Assembly (NCBI RefSeq): GCF_014898055.3 | Contig: NW_023601104.1 | Span: 79,653,106 to 79,717,105 of the forward strand | DNA from: Talpa occidentalis | Taxonomy: Eukaryota > Chordata > Mammalia > Eulipotyphla > Talpidae | DNA length: 64,000 nucleotides | Direction of reading: 5' to 3' | In this document: positions 36,670 to 47,228 of the stretch, one piece after another | Position numbering within the stretch: the first letter of the stretch is position 1 | How the letters are laid out: each line of letters starts with the position of its first letter | The notes under the pieces: model-generated | The model's database searches: none | Told to the model about the DNA's origin: nothing | The model's input: only the letters and a program-made list of their open reading frames with translations | Program-made: the position numbers and the translations under genes

Positions 36670-37830
36670 TTTTTTGTCTGTTTATACTCTCTGCCTAGTT
36701 TTGGGATGTGGTGTTTCTCTTAGAATTTTAATGAAGTCTTTATGTCAGATGAAGTCTAATGTGTTAACTCTTTATCATATTTATTTTGAATGTTTTCCTA
36801 CTCAGTAATTTCCTGTTTTTAAGTTACTTATAAATTTAAAATCTGTATATAGTTGAAAGGATGTCTTTTTTTTTAGTTACATTTGTTTGATTATCTTAAA
36901 GCAGAAATATTAGGATCAAACCCCTTTAGGATGAAAATTTTCAACCATCCCCATGATTTTAAAAATCCTTTCATTTTTAAATCTTCTTGGGATTTATTTT
37001 GGTATGTCATATTAAATGTAACTCTATTGTTTTCCCCAAATTCAGTGTGACTTTTAGATGCTCTTGTCTTTCATTTTTTTTGTCATATATTTTAAGTCAT
37101 TCAATAAAATTTTAGATACAGGAATAATTTCTGCTATCCCATTTTGTCCTGTTAACTTTTTTTTTAAGATTTATTTATGCATACAAGAATGGGGGTACAG
37201 GCCAGAGGTGCGGGCAGTGAGAGGATTCACCAGAGACAGAGTGGGGAACAGAACAGGCAGATTGACTGAAGTACACTGCTGAGGGGAGCAGTAGTTGAGA
37301 CAGGAGAGGTCTGCTGCGCCATGTGGATAGCTCCCTGGCCGGGGATTGAACTCATGCTGCAGTGGCTGCAGTTAGCTTCATAGGTTGCATCCTAACCCCT
37401 TGTGCCACCTGGGAGGCCCTGTCCTGTTAACTTTATATTTACCAGCATGACACTGTTCAGTAACTGCTTCTATATGAGAGGCTTTAACATATAAAGGATT
37501 ACTAACTACTTATAACTCTTATTTTCAAAATATTCATTGTTATTTTCTATTGCTATTTACAGATGAATTTTAGGATATTTTATTGAGTTCAAGAAAAATC
37601 CTACTGGGATTTGGTTGAATTTTTATTAACTCTCTATATTAAATTGGAGACTAACATTTTGTCTTCACTCATCTGTGACCATGATAGACCATTTTGTAAG
37701 ACCTTTTATTTTACAAATTTCTAATTAATTTTGTATCCAGTTCTTTTCTATTTGTGTTGCTTTGAGAACAGGATCGTTATTTTTTCATTATATTCCCACA
37801 TATACCAATGCTTTTGATTTTTTAATTCAT
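36670..37830 (-). mobile_element. Degraded LINE-1 body, antisense
   Basis: A/T-rich sequence with scattered ORF2-like traces in reverse, for example AAAAATCCTACTGGGATTTGG and CTATATTAAATTGGAGACTAA at about 37590-37650. Assignment is tentative. It is interrupted by the SINE at 37160-37419. Confidence 0.5.
37160..37419 (-). mobile_element. tRNA-derived SINE (older subfamily), antisense
   Basis: Full-length copy with a perfect 15-bp target duplication TGTCCTGTTAACTTT (37145-37159 and 37420-37434). Its tail is of the GCATACAAGAA type that marks the older subfamily. It is inserted in a degraded antisense L1. Confidence 0.9.
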
Positions 37831-38260
37831 TACACACATATTTATCAAGTGCCTTCTATATTCTAGGCACTCTGCGAACCCCAGGTCACTGGAATGGGTA
37901 AGACTCAGAGAATGTCCTGCAGACCCACTGTCTTGTGAGGACATAGGCTCATAACCAGTGGGGGTGACTTGGAGGGGAACACTCAGAGAACTCTGCAAGC
38001 CCACAGGGGGATCTCTCACCCATGCAGAAATTCAGGGGTGGCTCCTGGAAGAGATGACACTTGCTCTGAATCTTTTTTTAATTTTTTAATTTTTTACATC
38101 TTTTGTTCATTTTTAAACAATATTTGCTTCCCCTCACCCCCTCAGGTGTAGTCCCCATAGAATTTCCTTCCCCAATGCACCCGTGATCTGAATCTTGACA
38201 GCTGATAAGGGCAGCCGTGTAGGGTGAGGGTGATTAGCCACAGAGCTGAACTCCTCTCTA
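37825..38260 (-). mobile_element. L2 relic, antisense, carrying a small insertion
   Basis: ATTTATCAAGTGCCTTCTATA and TTCTAGGCACTCTGCG begin a reversed L2 3' end. Further right GAAGAGATGACACTTGCTCT fits upstream L2. The 112-bp insertion at 38075 interrupts it. Confidence 0.6.
38075..38186 (-). mobile_element. Small (~112 bp) retroinsertion of unidentified source
   Basis: A T-rich left end and a body with a pyrimidine-rich tract (CCCCTCACCCCCTC) are bounded by the perfect 10-bp direct repeat TCTGAATCTT (38065-38074 and 38187-38196). Without it the flanking L2 reads continuously. It resembles a very short 5'-truncated antisense L1 3' end of a subfamily different from the two young copies. The source is not established. 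Confidence 0.6.
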
Positions 38261-38489
38261 AAAGCAGAGTTGATTCTTTTCATTTTTCTAAGACTCTGAA
38301 TGGAAGACAAACGATCCTATTGTTTCTCCCTGTCTAATACTTTCCATCTTATCGCTTTCTTTCATCTCCTATCTCCAGACATTCCAAGATAAAATTAAAA
38401 ATAAAGCTGGTGGAAAATATTCTTATTTTGTAGCTACTTGAAGGTAACTCTTTCATATATCTCCACTTAGGCTTATAATGTTTATTTGA

Positions 38490-38680
38490 TCACTAAGTTT
38501 TGCAGTTGATAACAAGCATGTGAGGTATTGTGATCCCACTAATTAAGATCTGTGAGATCGAAGGAGTTGTCCCAAGTCCACAGATGATGAGGGGTGTCAG
38601 AACCAGACCTTGAGCCTGGGTCTTTTGACCTGAGACCTTTGGCCCCTGCCCTCTTGCTATTATGTCTCCCTAGTAGTTAG
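38490..38680 (-). mobile_element. MIR relic, antisense
   Basis: GTTGTCCCAAGTCCACAGATG and GAACCAGACCTTGAGCCTGG fit the reversed MIR core. Confidence 0.55.
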
Positions 38681-39044
38681 GGATGTGATTTTGCCAAACC
38701 AGCCGGCACTAGTTAAGGATACTTGCTGGCACTTCTATCATGGAGAAGTATTTATACCCAGAACAAGCGGCAGCTTCAGCACTGCCAAACAGTGCTCCTG
38801 CCCAGGCCCATGTGATAGAGGCTTTTTGTGAGGAAGGGATTAAATCCAAGATGCTTAGCTTTCAGGAAAACCCTAAGCTAAGCTATTCACTCTGCATTCT
38901 CCCTTGAGTCTTTCTCATTCTCCCCATTTTATAACATAAAGTCTCAGTCGGGCAGCCCTGCCCTCTTGTTTTTAAACTTTGTGAGCAAGCTCAGACTGCT
39001 GGGGCAGGGAGGGAGGGCTGGGCTGCAGAGTCGGTGGGGGTGGG

Positions 39045-39240
39045 GACCTGGGTTGTAGCACCAGCTTTACCATTTGCCAGCCATGTGATTTGGCAACTCA
39101 TTCAATGGAGCAGAGTCTTAGTTTTCCCTTAGGCAGGATGACAATATATACCTTTGCCAGCTTTTGTGGGAGAATAAATATTCCACAGTGGGCCACAAAG
39201 TGCCTAATGTGTTGTTGATTACTTTCTTAGTGGTTTCTTC
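39045..39240 (+). mobile_element. MIR relic, sense
   Basis: CAGCTTTACCATTTGCCAGC and CATGTGATTTGGCAACTCAT, then TCTTAGTTTTCCCTTAG, fit MIR. Confidence 0.55.
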
Positions 39241-39254
39241 CTGCATTTCTGATT

Positions 39255-39520
39255 GGCTTTGCAAAATTATTCATTCACTTAGTGCATATATTGAATACTC
39301 ACCCTGCACCAGATACTGCATAGACACTGTATACATACATTAGTAAGTGAATAGATGTGGCCCCTGGATTTATGGAAGTTTCAGCACAATGGAGACAGTG
39401 AGTAATCGAGTGGAAAAATGCATGATAAATGAAGCAAAGGAGTAGAATTAGGGTGCTGTGAGGGATAATAGGGGTAGACCCACTTTGTAGTAGGTGGTTA
39501 GGAACTGTCCTTCTGAGAAG
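39255..39520 (-). mobile_element. L2 relic, antisense
   Basis: ATATTGAATACTCACCCTGCA, CCAGATACTGCATAGACACT and TTCTGAGAAGGTGACAA match the reversed L2 3' region. Confidence 0.55.
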
Positions 39521-39994
39521 GTGACAATCAACTGATACTTGAGATATGAGAAAGCATATACAAGTAATGTGGTCCAGGCTGTGTTATAAAAATTTATTTA
39601 AGCTGCTCATAGACACTAGAAGAGAAGTGAAGGAGCAGGAAAAGACATGGAGACTCCAGTTAGGAGGTTATTGTAGAAATTTAATAGAAAGCAGTAGTAG
39701 CTTAGCTGTAGGGTTGGTAGTGAAAATGGATAGGTACAGACATCCTTGAGAAATAATTATGAGGGACTGGGTAATAGACTATATGTGAGAGCGTGTCATG
39801 GCTCACTTTGCAGTGTCTGATTTGGGCAACTGGGTGAATATCAGTTATTAAAGTGGGATGATAATTTCCTCAAATGAAGTCTAAACCTAGACTGGGGGTG
39901 TAATAATGCCCAGAAGTTTCCTGGGGGTGGAATTGGGTGGCTCTTATTCTGAGACATTCTGGGAGGTAGGAGAGAGATGCCCAGAAAGGAACTC

Positions 39995-40734
39995 CTCTTT
40001 TTTTTTTTTTTAATAATAAATTTTATTTTTATATTCCCCATACAATTGCAGCCCCCCATTCTGACCCCAATCCCTCCCCTACCGCCCCCCACCCCCCAAA
40101 TAGTGTCTCTGGTTCATAGTTTTTTGTTGATTTTGATTTTCACTTTCTTATAGTTATTCATTTTCCTGGTCCCTTATTTAAGTTTTCTAGATTCCTGCTA
40201 TGAGTGAGACCATCCAGTATTTTTCTTTTTCTTTCTGGCTTATTTCGCTGAGCATGATCCCTTCCAGTGCCATCCATGTTGCTGCAAATTGCATGTGTTT
40301 ATCTTTTTTGAATGCTGAGTAATATTCCATAGTATATATGTACCACATCTTCTTGATCCAGTCATCTATTTTTGGGCATTTGGGCTGTTTCCAAAGCTTA
40401 GCTATTGTAAATAGTGCTGCTATAAACATAGGGGTGCAGGTGTTCTTTGGAATGGATGTTTCTGTGTCCTTTGGGTAAATACCTAGGAGTGGAATTGCTG
40501 GATCATATGGAAGCTCTATGTTTAGTGGGTCCAGAAATCTCCACACAGCTCTCCATAGTGGTTGGACCAGTTTGCACTCCCACCAACAGTGCAGAAGAGT
40601 TCCTTTTTCTCCACACCCTCGCCAACATTTGTTGTTGCTAGTTTTTTTAATATGTGCCATTCTCACTGGTGTAAGATGGTATCTCATGGTAGTTTTGATT
40701 TGCATTTCCCTGATTACAAGTGATGTTGAACATT
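39995..40734 (-). mobile_element. Young 5'-truncated LINE-1, antisense
   Basis: The reverse strand encodes the C-terminal end of L1 ORF2, including [19 protein letters not shown], followed by a short purine-rich 3' UTR and a poly(A) tail (T run at left). A 13-bp target duplication CAGAAAGGAACTC flanks it (39982-39994 and 40735-40747). It is truncated at the 5' end to about 740 bp. The open frame spanning its coding part has no stop. It closely matches the second young L1 at 54.8 kb. Confidence 0.93.
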
Positions 40735-42409
40735 CAGAAAGGAACTCTTGAGGATGAATTCATTTCCTGAAGTCAGGGTACATAGACCCTCCCTAAGACT
40801 AAGAGACTGGACAGAAGAACTAAGAATTTCCCTCCTTTCCCCACCAGTGATGCAACAAATACTACATCAAGTACCAAGTAATAGCAGAATACCAGTGGGC
40901 AGAGAGAGAGACCTCCTTCTCTCTTATGTAGCGTAAACATAATAGAGTATGCCAAAAACTGAGGGTGGAATAGAAACACTAAGGAAAACTCTTTGGTATA
41001 CTAGATCCCACAGTGAGCACAAGGTAGCAGCCCAGTGCTGGGGGAATTTGAAATCTGTGATGTATTAGAGGTAACTGTAGAAGCAACACAACCCAGGCTC
41101 AACTCAACTACTAACTAGATGGATTTTATCAGGCTTTTGGCCTGATAAAAAGAAAAAAAGTACCTATTTTAAGGTGTAAATATTGTTTACCGTAATCTGA
41201 TTTTGCACATACCATTAAAACAAATAGTATGAGCTTCACATGTATACACATACACACGGAAATAAATAAACTATTGTAAAAAGCAATACAGGGACCCCAA
41301 ACCCAGAAAAAATGACTTAGGTGTTAGAACGATTGGATAGAAACTTACAAATACCCATGAGTAATATGGTAAAGGGAAAGAAACAAATATGCATGAACAG
41401 ATAGGAATTTTAGTAAAGAGAGAGAAGCTATAAAAAAGTGAAATTGAAATGCTAAAAATAACTTGTATAAGAGATGAAGAACCTTTTCAATGACTTATTA
41501 GAAGACTGGACACAGCTAAGAAAAAATCTTTCTATTGAATATAGGTAAATATTGATTATCTAGACAGAAACACAAAAAGGAAAAAAAAATGTAGGGAAAA
41601 GGTAGGGCATCCAGAGCCCTGGATGTATCTCTTTTGCAACAATTATTTGGTTTCCCAAAAGGAGAAGTGAAAGAAGTTGGGAAAGAAATATTTGAAGAGG
41701 AAATAGCTGAGAATTTTTCAAAGTTACTGAAATACAGCATATCACAGATCCAAGAAAAGAATGTCAAGAAACAGAAGCAAGATTAAAAATACACAGGTAG
41801 ACACAGTACCCAAACTATTGAAAACCCAAACAGGCAGTCAGAGAAAAAAAAAACTTTTAAAAACAGAAGAATCAAGATAAAAGAAACAGAAGGCTAATCA
41901 ACAGTCATGCAAGCCAGAAGACATTGGAGAGACACCTGTGAAGTACTGGATGAAAAATTTTAAAGCATCTTTCAAAAAAGAAGGCAAAATAAAGACTTGT
42001 ATGTTTTAGAACAAACAAAAGTTGAAATAATGCATTGCCATAAACCTGCATGAAAAGAGATTTTTTTAAGGAAGTTTTTTAGCTGAAAGAAAACACAACT
42101 TATGCACATAAAATGAAGGTCATCCTAAATGATGGAAATGAAAGTAAATATGAGTTTTTAAATTTTAATTTCTTTAAAAGACAATCAAATGCTTAAATCT
42201 AAAATAGTAACAATGTATTATGGGATTTTTAACATAAAAGTAAATGTGTGACAATAATAGCAAAATGCATAGAGGAAGAAATGGAAGCATGTTGTTACAA
42301 GGTGTTCATACTCTATATGAATTTGTGTAATATTATTTGAAAATTAACTGTGATAAGTTGAAGAGCTGTTTGGTAAACCTTAGGGCAACCATTAAAAAAT
42401 AACAAAGAG

Positions 42410-42688
42410 GGGCCTCTCTGGTGGCGCAAGGGGTTAAGATGCTACCTATGAAGCTGTCCACAGGCTCTGCAGCACGAGTTTGATCCCTGGCCAGCCAGGG
42501 AGCAACTCACGTGGCACAGCAGACCTCTCCTATCTCACCCACTGCTACCCTTAGCAGTGTCCTTTAGTCAATTTGCCTGTTCTGTTCCCCACTCTGACCC
42601 TGGTGAGTCCTCTCACCGCCCCCACACACCTCTGGCCTGTACGTCAGCTCTTGTATGCATAAATAAATAAATCTTTAAAAAAAAAACA
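42410..42688 (+). mobile_element. tRNA-derived SINE (older subfamily), sense
   Basis: Begins GGGCCTCTCTGGTGGCGCAA and ends TGCATAAATAAATAAATC plus an A-rich tail. Direct repeats AACAAAGAG lie at 42401-42409 and 42689-42697. It interrupts a sense old L1. Confidence 0.9.
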
Positions 42689-43297
42689 AACAAAGAGATA
42701 ATCAAACAGTTCATAATAGAAATGAAATGAAATCCTCAATCAAAAAATAAAATAAAAAATATAATGTGGGAGAAAAAAGAAACAAAGAACATAAGGGACA
42801 ATAAATATCAACTAGCAAGATGGTTCCAATTATGTTAATAATTAACATTAAACATAAATGGTCTAAACACCCCCATTAAAAGGCAGATATTTTCAGATTG
42901 GACATAAAAGCAGATCTAACTGCCTACAAGAAAACCATTTAAGTATTGCTGAGCTAACAAAAAGTAAAAATTGCAAACAACAAGCAAGGTAAAGCTTTTA
43001 CTAGACATTGTAGCCAATGCAAGAAAAAGAAATAAAGGCAGCCAGATTGAAAAGGGAGAAATGGAACTGTATCTGTGTGCAGATCACTTGATCCTGTAGA
43101 TAGAAAATTCTGAGGAATTCACACACCCAGAGCGCTATTATAACTAATAAGTGATTTCATCAAGACTCTAGGATACAAAATCAGTATACAAAAATCACTT
43201 GTATTTGCACGACATAGCAATGACAATCTGAAAATGAAATTAAGAAAACAATTACACTTACAATAGCAACAAAGATTAGTTTAAAAAGTACAAACCT

Positions 43298-43413
43298 GGG
43301 CCTCCCTTGGTGGCACAGTGATTGAGTGCTGGGCTGTGAGGTTGCCCGCAGCCTCTGCAGCACCGGTTTGTCCCCGGCCAACAGCGAGGGTCCCAAAAAA
43401 AAAAAAAAAAAAA
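43298..43413 (+). mobile_element. Short SINE copy: tRNA-like head plus A-tail only
   Basis: Starts GGGCCTCCCTTGGTGGCACA and stops after GAGGGTCCC, followed directly by about 19 A. The 3' body (CAGACCTCTCC... through the AT-rich tail) is absent. Flanks resemble AAAGTACAAACCT on the left and AAAGACAAACCT on the right, consistent with a target duplication. It is either an internally primed or truncated transcript or a head-only variant. Confidence 0.8.
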
Positions 43414-43423
43414 GACAAACCTT

Positions 43424-43694
43424 GGGGCCTCCCTGGTGGCATAGGGGTTAAATCTCAGCACTCTCACCCTATGGCTCAACTTGGCAGCCGGAGTTTGATC
43501 CCCAGCCCAGAAGCTAACCTACACGGCATAGCAGTCCTCTTTGGTCTCACTTGCTATTCCCCTTAGCAGTGTATTTCAGTAGATCTGCCTGTTCTGCTCT
43601 CTACTCTGTCTCTGGTGAATCCTCTCACCCCCACACCTCTGACCTACACCCCAGTTCTTCTATGCAAAAAATGAATAAATAAATCTTTTTTTGT
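43424..43694 (+). mobile_element. tRNA-derived SINE (older subfamily), sense
   Basis: Full-length copy starting GGGGCCTCCCTGGTGGCATA and ending AATAAATAAATC plus T/A. It lies immediately after the short copy, and the sequence after it (AAAGTACAAACCTTG) repeats the short copy's left flank. The two insertions therefore used the same target. Confidence 0.88.
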
Positions 43695-44083
43695 AAAGTA
43701 CAAACCTTGAATGAAGCAAACCTTGGCTTAAATTTAGTGGCTAAAAGTATAAATCACTGTTGAAAGAATTGAAAAGAAACCTAAGTAAATGGGGAGACAT
43801 CCCATGTTCATGGGTGCAAAGACTCAATTTGTTAAAATGGTAGTATACCCCAAGTTGATACACAAATTCAACTGAATCCCTCTCCAACTATCAGTTGCCT
43901 TTTTTGCAGAAATTGACAAGCTGATTCACAAATTAACACAGAAATGCACGGGACCAGAAGAGCCAAAACAATCTTGAAAAAGAGCATAGCTGAAGGACTC
44001 ACACTTCCTGGTCTCTAAATTTACTATAAAGCTATATAATCAAGACCATGCACACAATTAGTATTCCTGAAAAAGAAAATGCA

Positions 44084-44111
44084 AATATATATATATATAT
44101 ATATATATATA
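44084..44111. repeat. (TA)n microsatellite
   Basis: About 14 TA units at the 3' edge of the sense old L1. Confidence 0.95.
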
Positions 44112-44164
44112 CTTAAAAAGATAAGAATTATAGTTATATAATCAAAGAGAAACTCTTCAATCAA

Positions 44165-44385
44165 GTAAAATTTCATTGGACATTTCCTATGTGCTGTACT
44201 ACATGATCTGTCCATTCTTACTCTCATTAACTCTGTAGAAATATGCTAGGAGAGAAGTTCCATCATCATCTCCTTTTTACCAACGAGAACACCGAGGTAT
44301 GGAGGGCTGTGACTTGCCCATAGCAGAGCTGGGCTCTGAACCTGGACGGGCAACCTGACCTGACTCCAGTGCATTACTGCAGACC
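44165..44385 (-). mobile_element. MIR relic, antisense
   Basis: CATTTCCTATGTGCTGTAC, CATCATCTCCTTTTTACCA and CTTGCCCATAGCAGAGCTGG fit the reversed MIR. Confidence 0.6.
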
Positions 44386-45211
44386 CCAGCTCCCAGCTTG
44401 TAGGTGGGGAGTTTATGCCGTGTTCCAAGAACAAGCTATACAGGTTGAATGGCAAGACATTTCCTAGTAGATTTTCTAGACCTCAGGGAAAAAAGGACTG
44501 CTCTTTATAGATTTTCTGCTGGAAGAACAGTAGGCTGTCTTCTGAGTTCTCCACAGCAACTTTTATTGTCAGAAGATACTGGAGTATCTTCAGTCGGAGG
44601 GGGACAAAGTATGAAATGTCAGGCTGGGTCAGGTTTAGAGGGATGGAGGTAAGGCTAGACATTCGAGAATTCAGGGCCCCTGGTGTCCAGAGCCCTTTGT
44701 TACTATTCACCAACCAGGAATTGATACAAAAATTAAAAATTCAAGAAACAGTAAATGCATTTCAATATAGAACCAATGCAAAAACAATTATGGGCTAGAA
44801 CATAATTGTTAGGAAACTTGACAATGTAAAAATAGTAATATAACAAGAGCAGAAGTCTGAGAAAACAAAGGGGAAGGTAGTATGAATATGTTCACTCATG
44901 CCTGGCTCCACAGATGTGGTGTAGAGTTGAACTAAGTAGATGAAAGAATTACATATTTTCTCTCTCTCTCCATCCCTGTCTCTCACCTTCTGTCTATCTC
45001 TGTATATGTATACATATATGTAACACATATGAACATGTAATATATGTATTTTAACTGTAGAGAGACCTTTTATGAACTACGTGTGAAAAAACATTTTTTT
45101 CTGAATCTGGGTGTGACTTTGGTTACACTTTAGTTTTTCCTGTTAAATTTAATTAAAATTAAATATAATGACTTTCATTTAAAAGTACATAATATAATAC
45201 AATCAGTTTTT

Positions 45212-45473
45212 TTTTTAAAGATTTATTTGTTTATTTATACAAGCACTGGGTACAGTCAGAAGCGTGGGAGGGTGAGAGAATTCACCAGAGTCAGAGGGCA
45301 GAGCAGAGCAGGCAGACTGATGAAGTACACTGCTGAGGGGAGCAGGGGGCGGCAGGGGAGGTCTGCGCGCCATGTGGGACCCTCACCTGGTGGCCAGGGA
45401 TCGAACCGGTGCTGCAGAGGCTGCTGGAAGCTTCGCAACCCAGCGCTCAACCGCTGTGCTACCGGGGAGGCCC
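45212..45473 (-). mobile_element. tRNA-derived SINE (young subfamily), antisense
   Basis: Full length with a perfect 14-bp target duplication TACAATCAGTTTTT (45198-45211 and 45474-45487). The B-box equivalent GGTTCGATCCC is retained on the reverse strand. It is very close by eye to the copies at 30852 and 61843. Confidence 0.92.
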
Positions 45474-45518
45474 TACAATCAGTTTTTGTCAAATACTTTT
45501 TACCTCTCCCCTGATACA

Positions 45519-45522
<4 letters not shown>

Positions 45523-45600
<78 letters not shown>
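45523..45600. repeat. Compound (TG)n(GA)n microsatellite
   Basis: About 17 TG units (45523-45556) run directly into about 22 GA units (to 45600), shortly after a young SINE. Confidence 0.97.
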
Positions 45601-45602
<2 letters not shown>

Positions 45603-47106
45603 CGAGAGCGAGCACTATCTGGATTGTTCAATAACTGGTTACTTAGTGTGGTGGGATTTTGAGATAATCTTTAATTTTCTTTTATGTACTGCTCTGAATT
45701 GTTTTTGTTTTCGTTTAATCATGGCTTTTTTTTTTTTAATTAAAAACTGTCCTCAGAAGCAAATGAAGGTTAAATTTTAAAAGTTTCAGTGTTGGAACTC
45801 CAATTGGAGATGTCAAGGAAGCCGAATGTATGAGTCTGGAACTCAGAGGGAACGTCTGGAATAGAGATGATAAACACGGGAGTTGGCAGCATACAACTGA
45901 TTTTTGAACAGGCATGGATGAGAGCACCTTAATAAAGACTTAAGAGAGAAAAGACAAATGCCCAGGACCACCCTCTGCATCTCCAGCACTTAGGGAGGCA
46001 TGCAGGAAGCCCCCAGAAATGATGGTCCCCAGAGCTTGGAGGAGCACCTCTTACTGCAGGGTGACATGCCGAGTGGGGAAGGAGCCGCCAGTCCTGATAA
46101 GATGCTCGCGTATAGTTTGAAGGCAAGGTTTGCACACCTGGGTTTCATTCCACAGCTGGTTCAATGTGTGCCTTCTACTTTTCTTTTCCCCCAAACTCGC
46201 AAGTTAGAGAACCAGCAGTTGCTTCAAGTCCACATGGAGAATAGTTCCAAGGCCTCTGGAAGATTAGGGGTCTGGTTAATGGCTGGGTCTTTGAAGAGCA
46301 AATGTGGACAGTGTGTTTGGAGCGCACTTGATGGTTTTCAAATGGACCACAGGTAGCTTCTGTTTGTGGGTTTAAGGAGAGTAGCCTCTGTCCTAGTAGA
46401 TATATGTGTTTGGACTTCACCATAACCCATTCAACTTGCAAGTCTTGGTCCTGATTAGTTGGCAGTCTTTCTTGCAGGACTAGAAATGTTAACCTATGTT
46501 AACCTCCTTATCTGTTGACAAGAGGTCAAGTTTGGGGAGAGGGAGCTTACGTTGTTTCTCTCAGCTCTCCCCTTGAGCATAGATGCCTGCTAGTTGGGCC
46601 ATGGGCTGCTGGGAAGCCTGGCGGCCTGGCCTGCTCTGGAGAGTTCCAGGACCAGTGCCAATCACGACTCTGCTCAGCTCTTTTGCAGCTCATCAACCTC
46701 TTGTGGGACTGGAGCCACAGTCTTGCCTGTCGGCGACTTCAGCCGTTGGTGGATGATGCCTATTTCTGTGTGTTACTGGGACCGGCTTCTGTGTCACCCA
46801 GCCTGTCAACATCCTGGCATTCAGCAGAGAAGCTCCGCCCCTGATGCTCTTCTTGGCACTGTGACTTGGCAGCGCCAGCGCTCCTCAGCCCTGGTTGCAG
46901 GGAGGGCCACGCACACCCTGGGCTGCTTGGCTGCTCCCCATCTCTAGAAGTCATTTTCTCTGTGCTTCTCCCCAGTGCTGGTGGCGCACTGATGTTTGCA
47001 TAAGGAAGGCAATTTTTCAAGTCATGCAGTGCATTTAGAGATAGGGTTTGAAGGAAGTAGGCTTGGATGTGGATCTGATTAGTTTTCCGATTTTCTCCCC
47101 TTCTAG

Positions 47107-47228
47107 GTAATACTTACTAATATTCAAAACAGAAGTCCTAAGCCTGGCCCTGCTCCCCACGATCAAGAACTAGGTTTTTTCCTAGAAACAGGACTTCAGA
47201 GAGCCCATGTCCTCTATTTCAAAAATGG
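47107..47228 (+). CDS. TTC7B: TTC7B coding exon 5 (internal exon)
   Basis: Internal coding exon of 122 nt: 40 codons from VILTNIQNRSPKPGP to AHVLYFKN, plus 2 nt of a Gly codon. The acceptor is TTTTCTCCCCTTCTAG and the donor TGG|GTAAGC. The upstream intron is phase 0 and the downstream intron phase 2. The segment has a short Pro-rich linker (RSPKPGPAPHD) followed by a helix (ELGFFLETGLQRAHVLYFKN), as expected for this position in TTC7B. The next family exon should begin with the third base of Gly and then read NLTRG or similar. I do not find it in the remaining 16.8 kb, so intron 5 runs off the window. Confidence 0.95.

Larger units (their letters stand above)
41290..44070 (+). mobile_element. 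Old LINE-1 stack, sense, with internal deletions
   Basis: In order on the + strand: ORF1-downstream-type sequence (CAAGCCAGAAGACATTGGAG, near 41910), CATAAATGGTCTAAACACCCC (42855), then the ORF2 RT region (GATCCTGTAGATAGAAAATTC, GGATACAAAATCAGTATAC) and the post-RT region (CATCCCATGTTCATGGGTGC, CCAAAACAATCTTGAAAAAGA). Order is preserved but large parts are missing. Three SINEs and a TA repeat interrupt it. Confidence 0.75.
31546..47106 (+). other. TTC7B: TTC7B intron 4
   Basis: Complete 15.6-kb phase-0 intron. It is dense in retroelements: old antisense L1 at 35.6-37.8 kb, a young antisense L1 at 40 kb, a sense old L1 at 41.3-44.1 kb, and five SINEs. I see nothing recognisable in 31546-32045, 32210-33960 (one run of 18 T at about 32707), 34130-35650, 38680-39045, 39520-39990, 40750-41290, 44390-45190 and 45610-47106. 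Confidence 0.85.
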
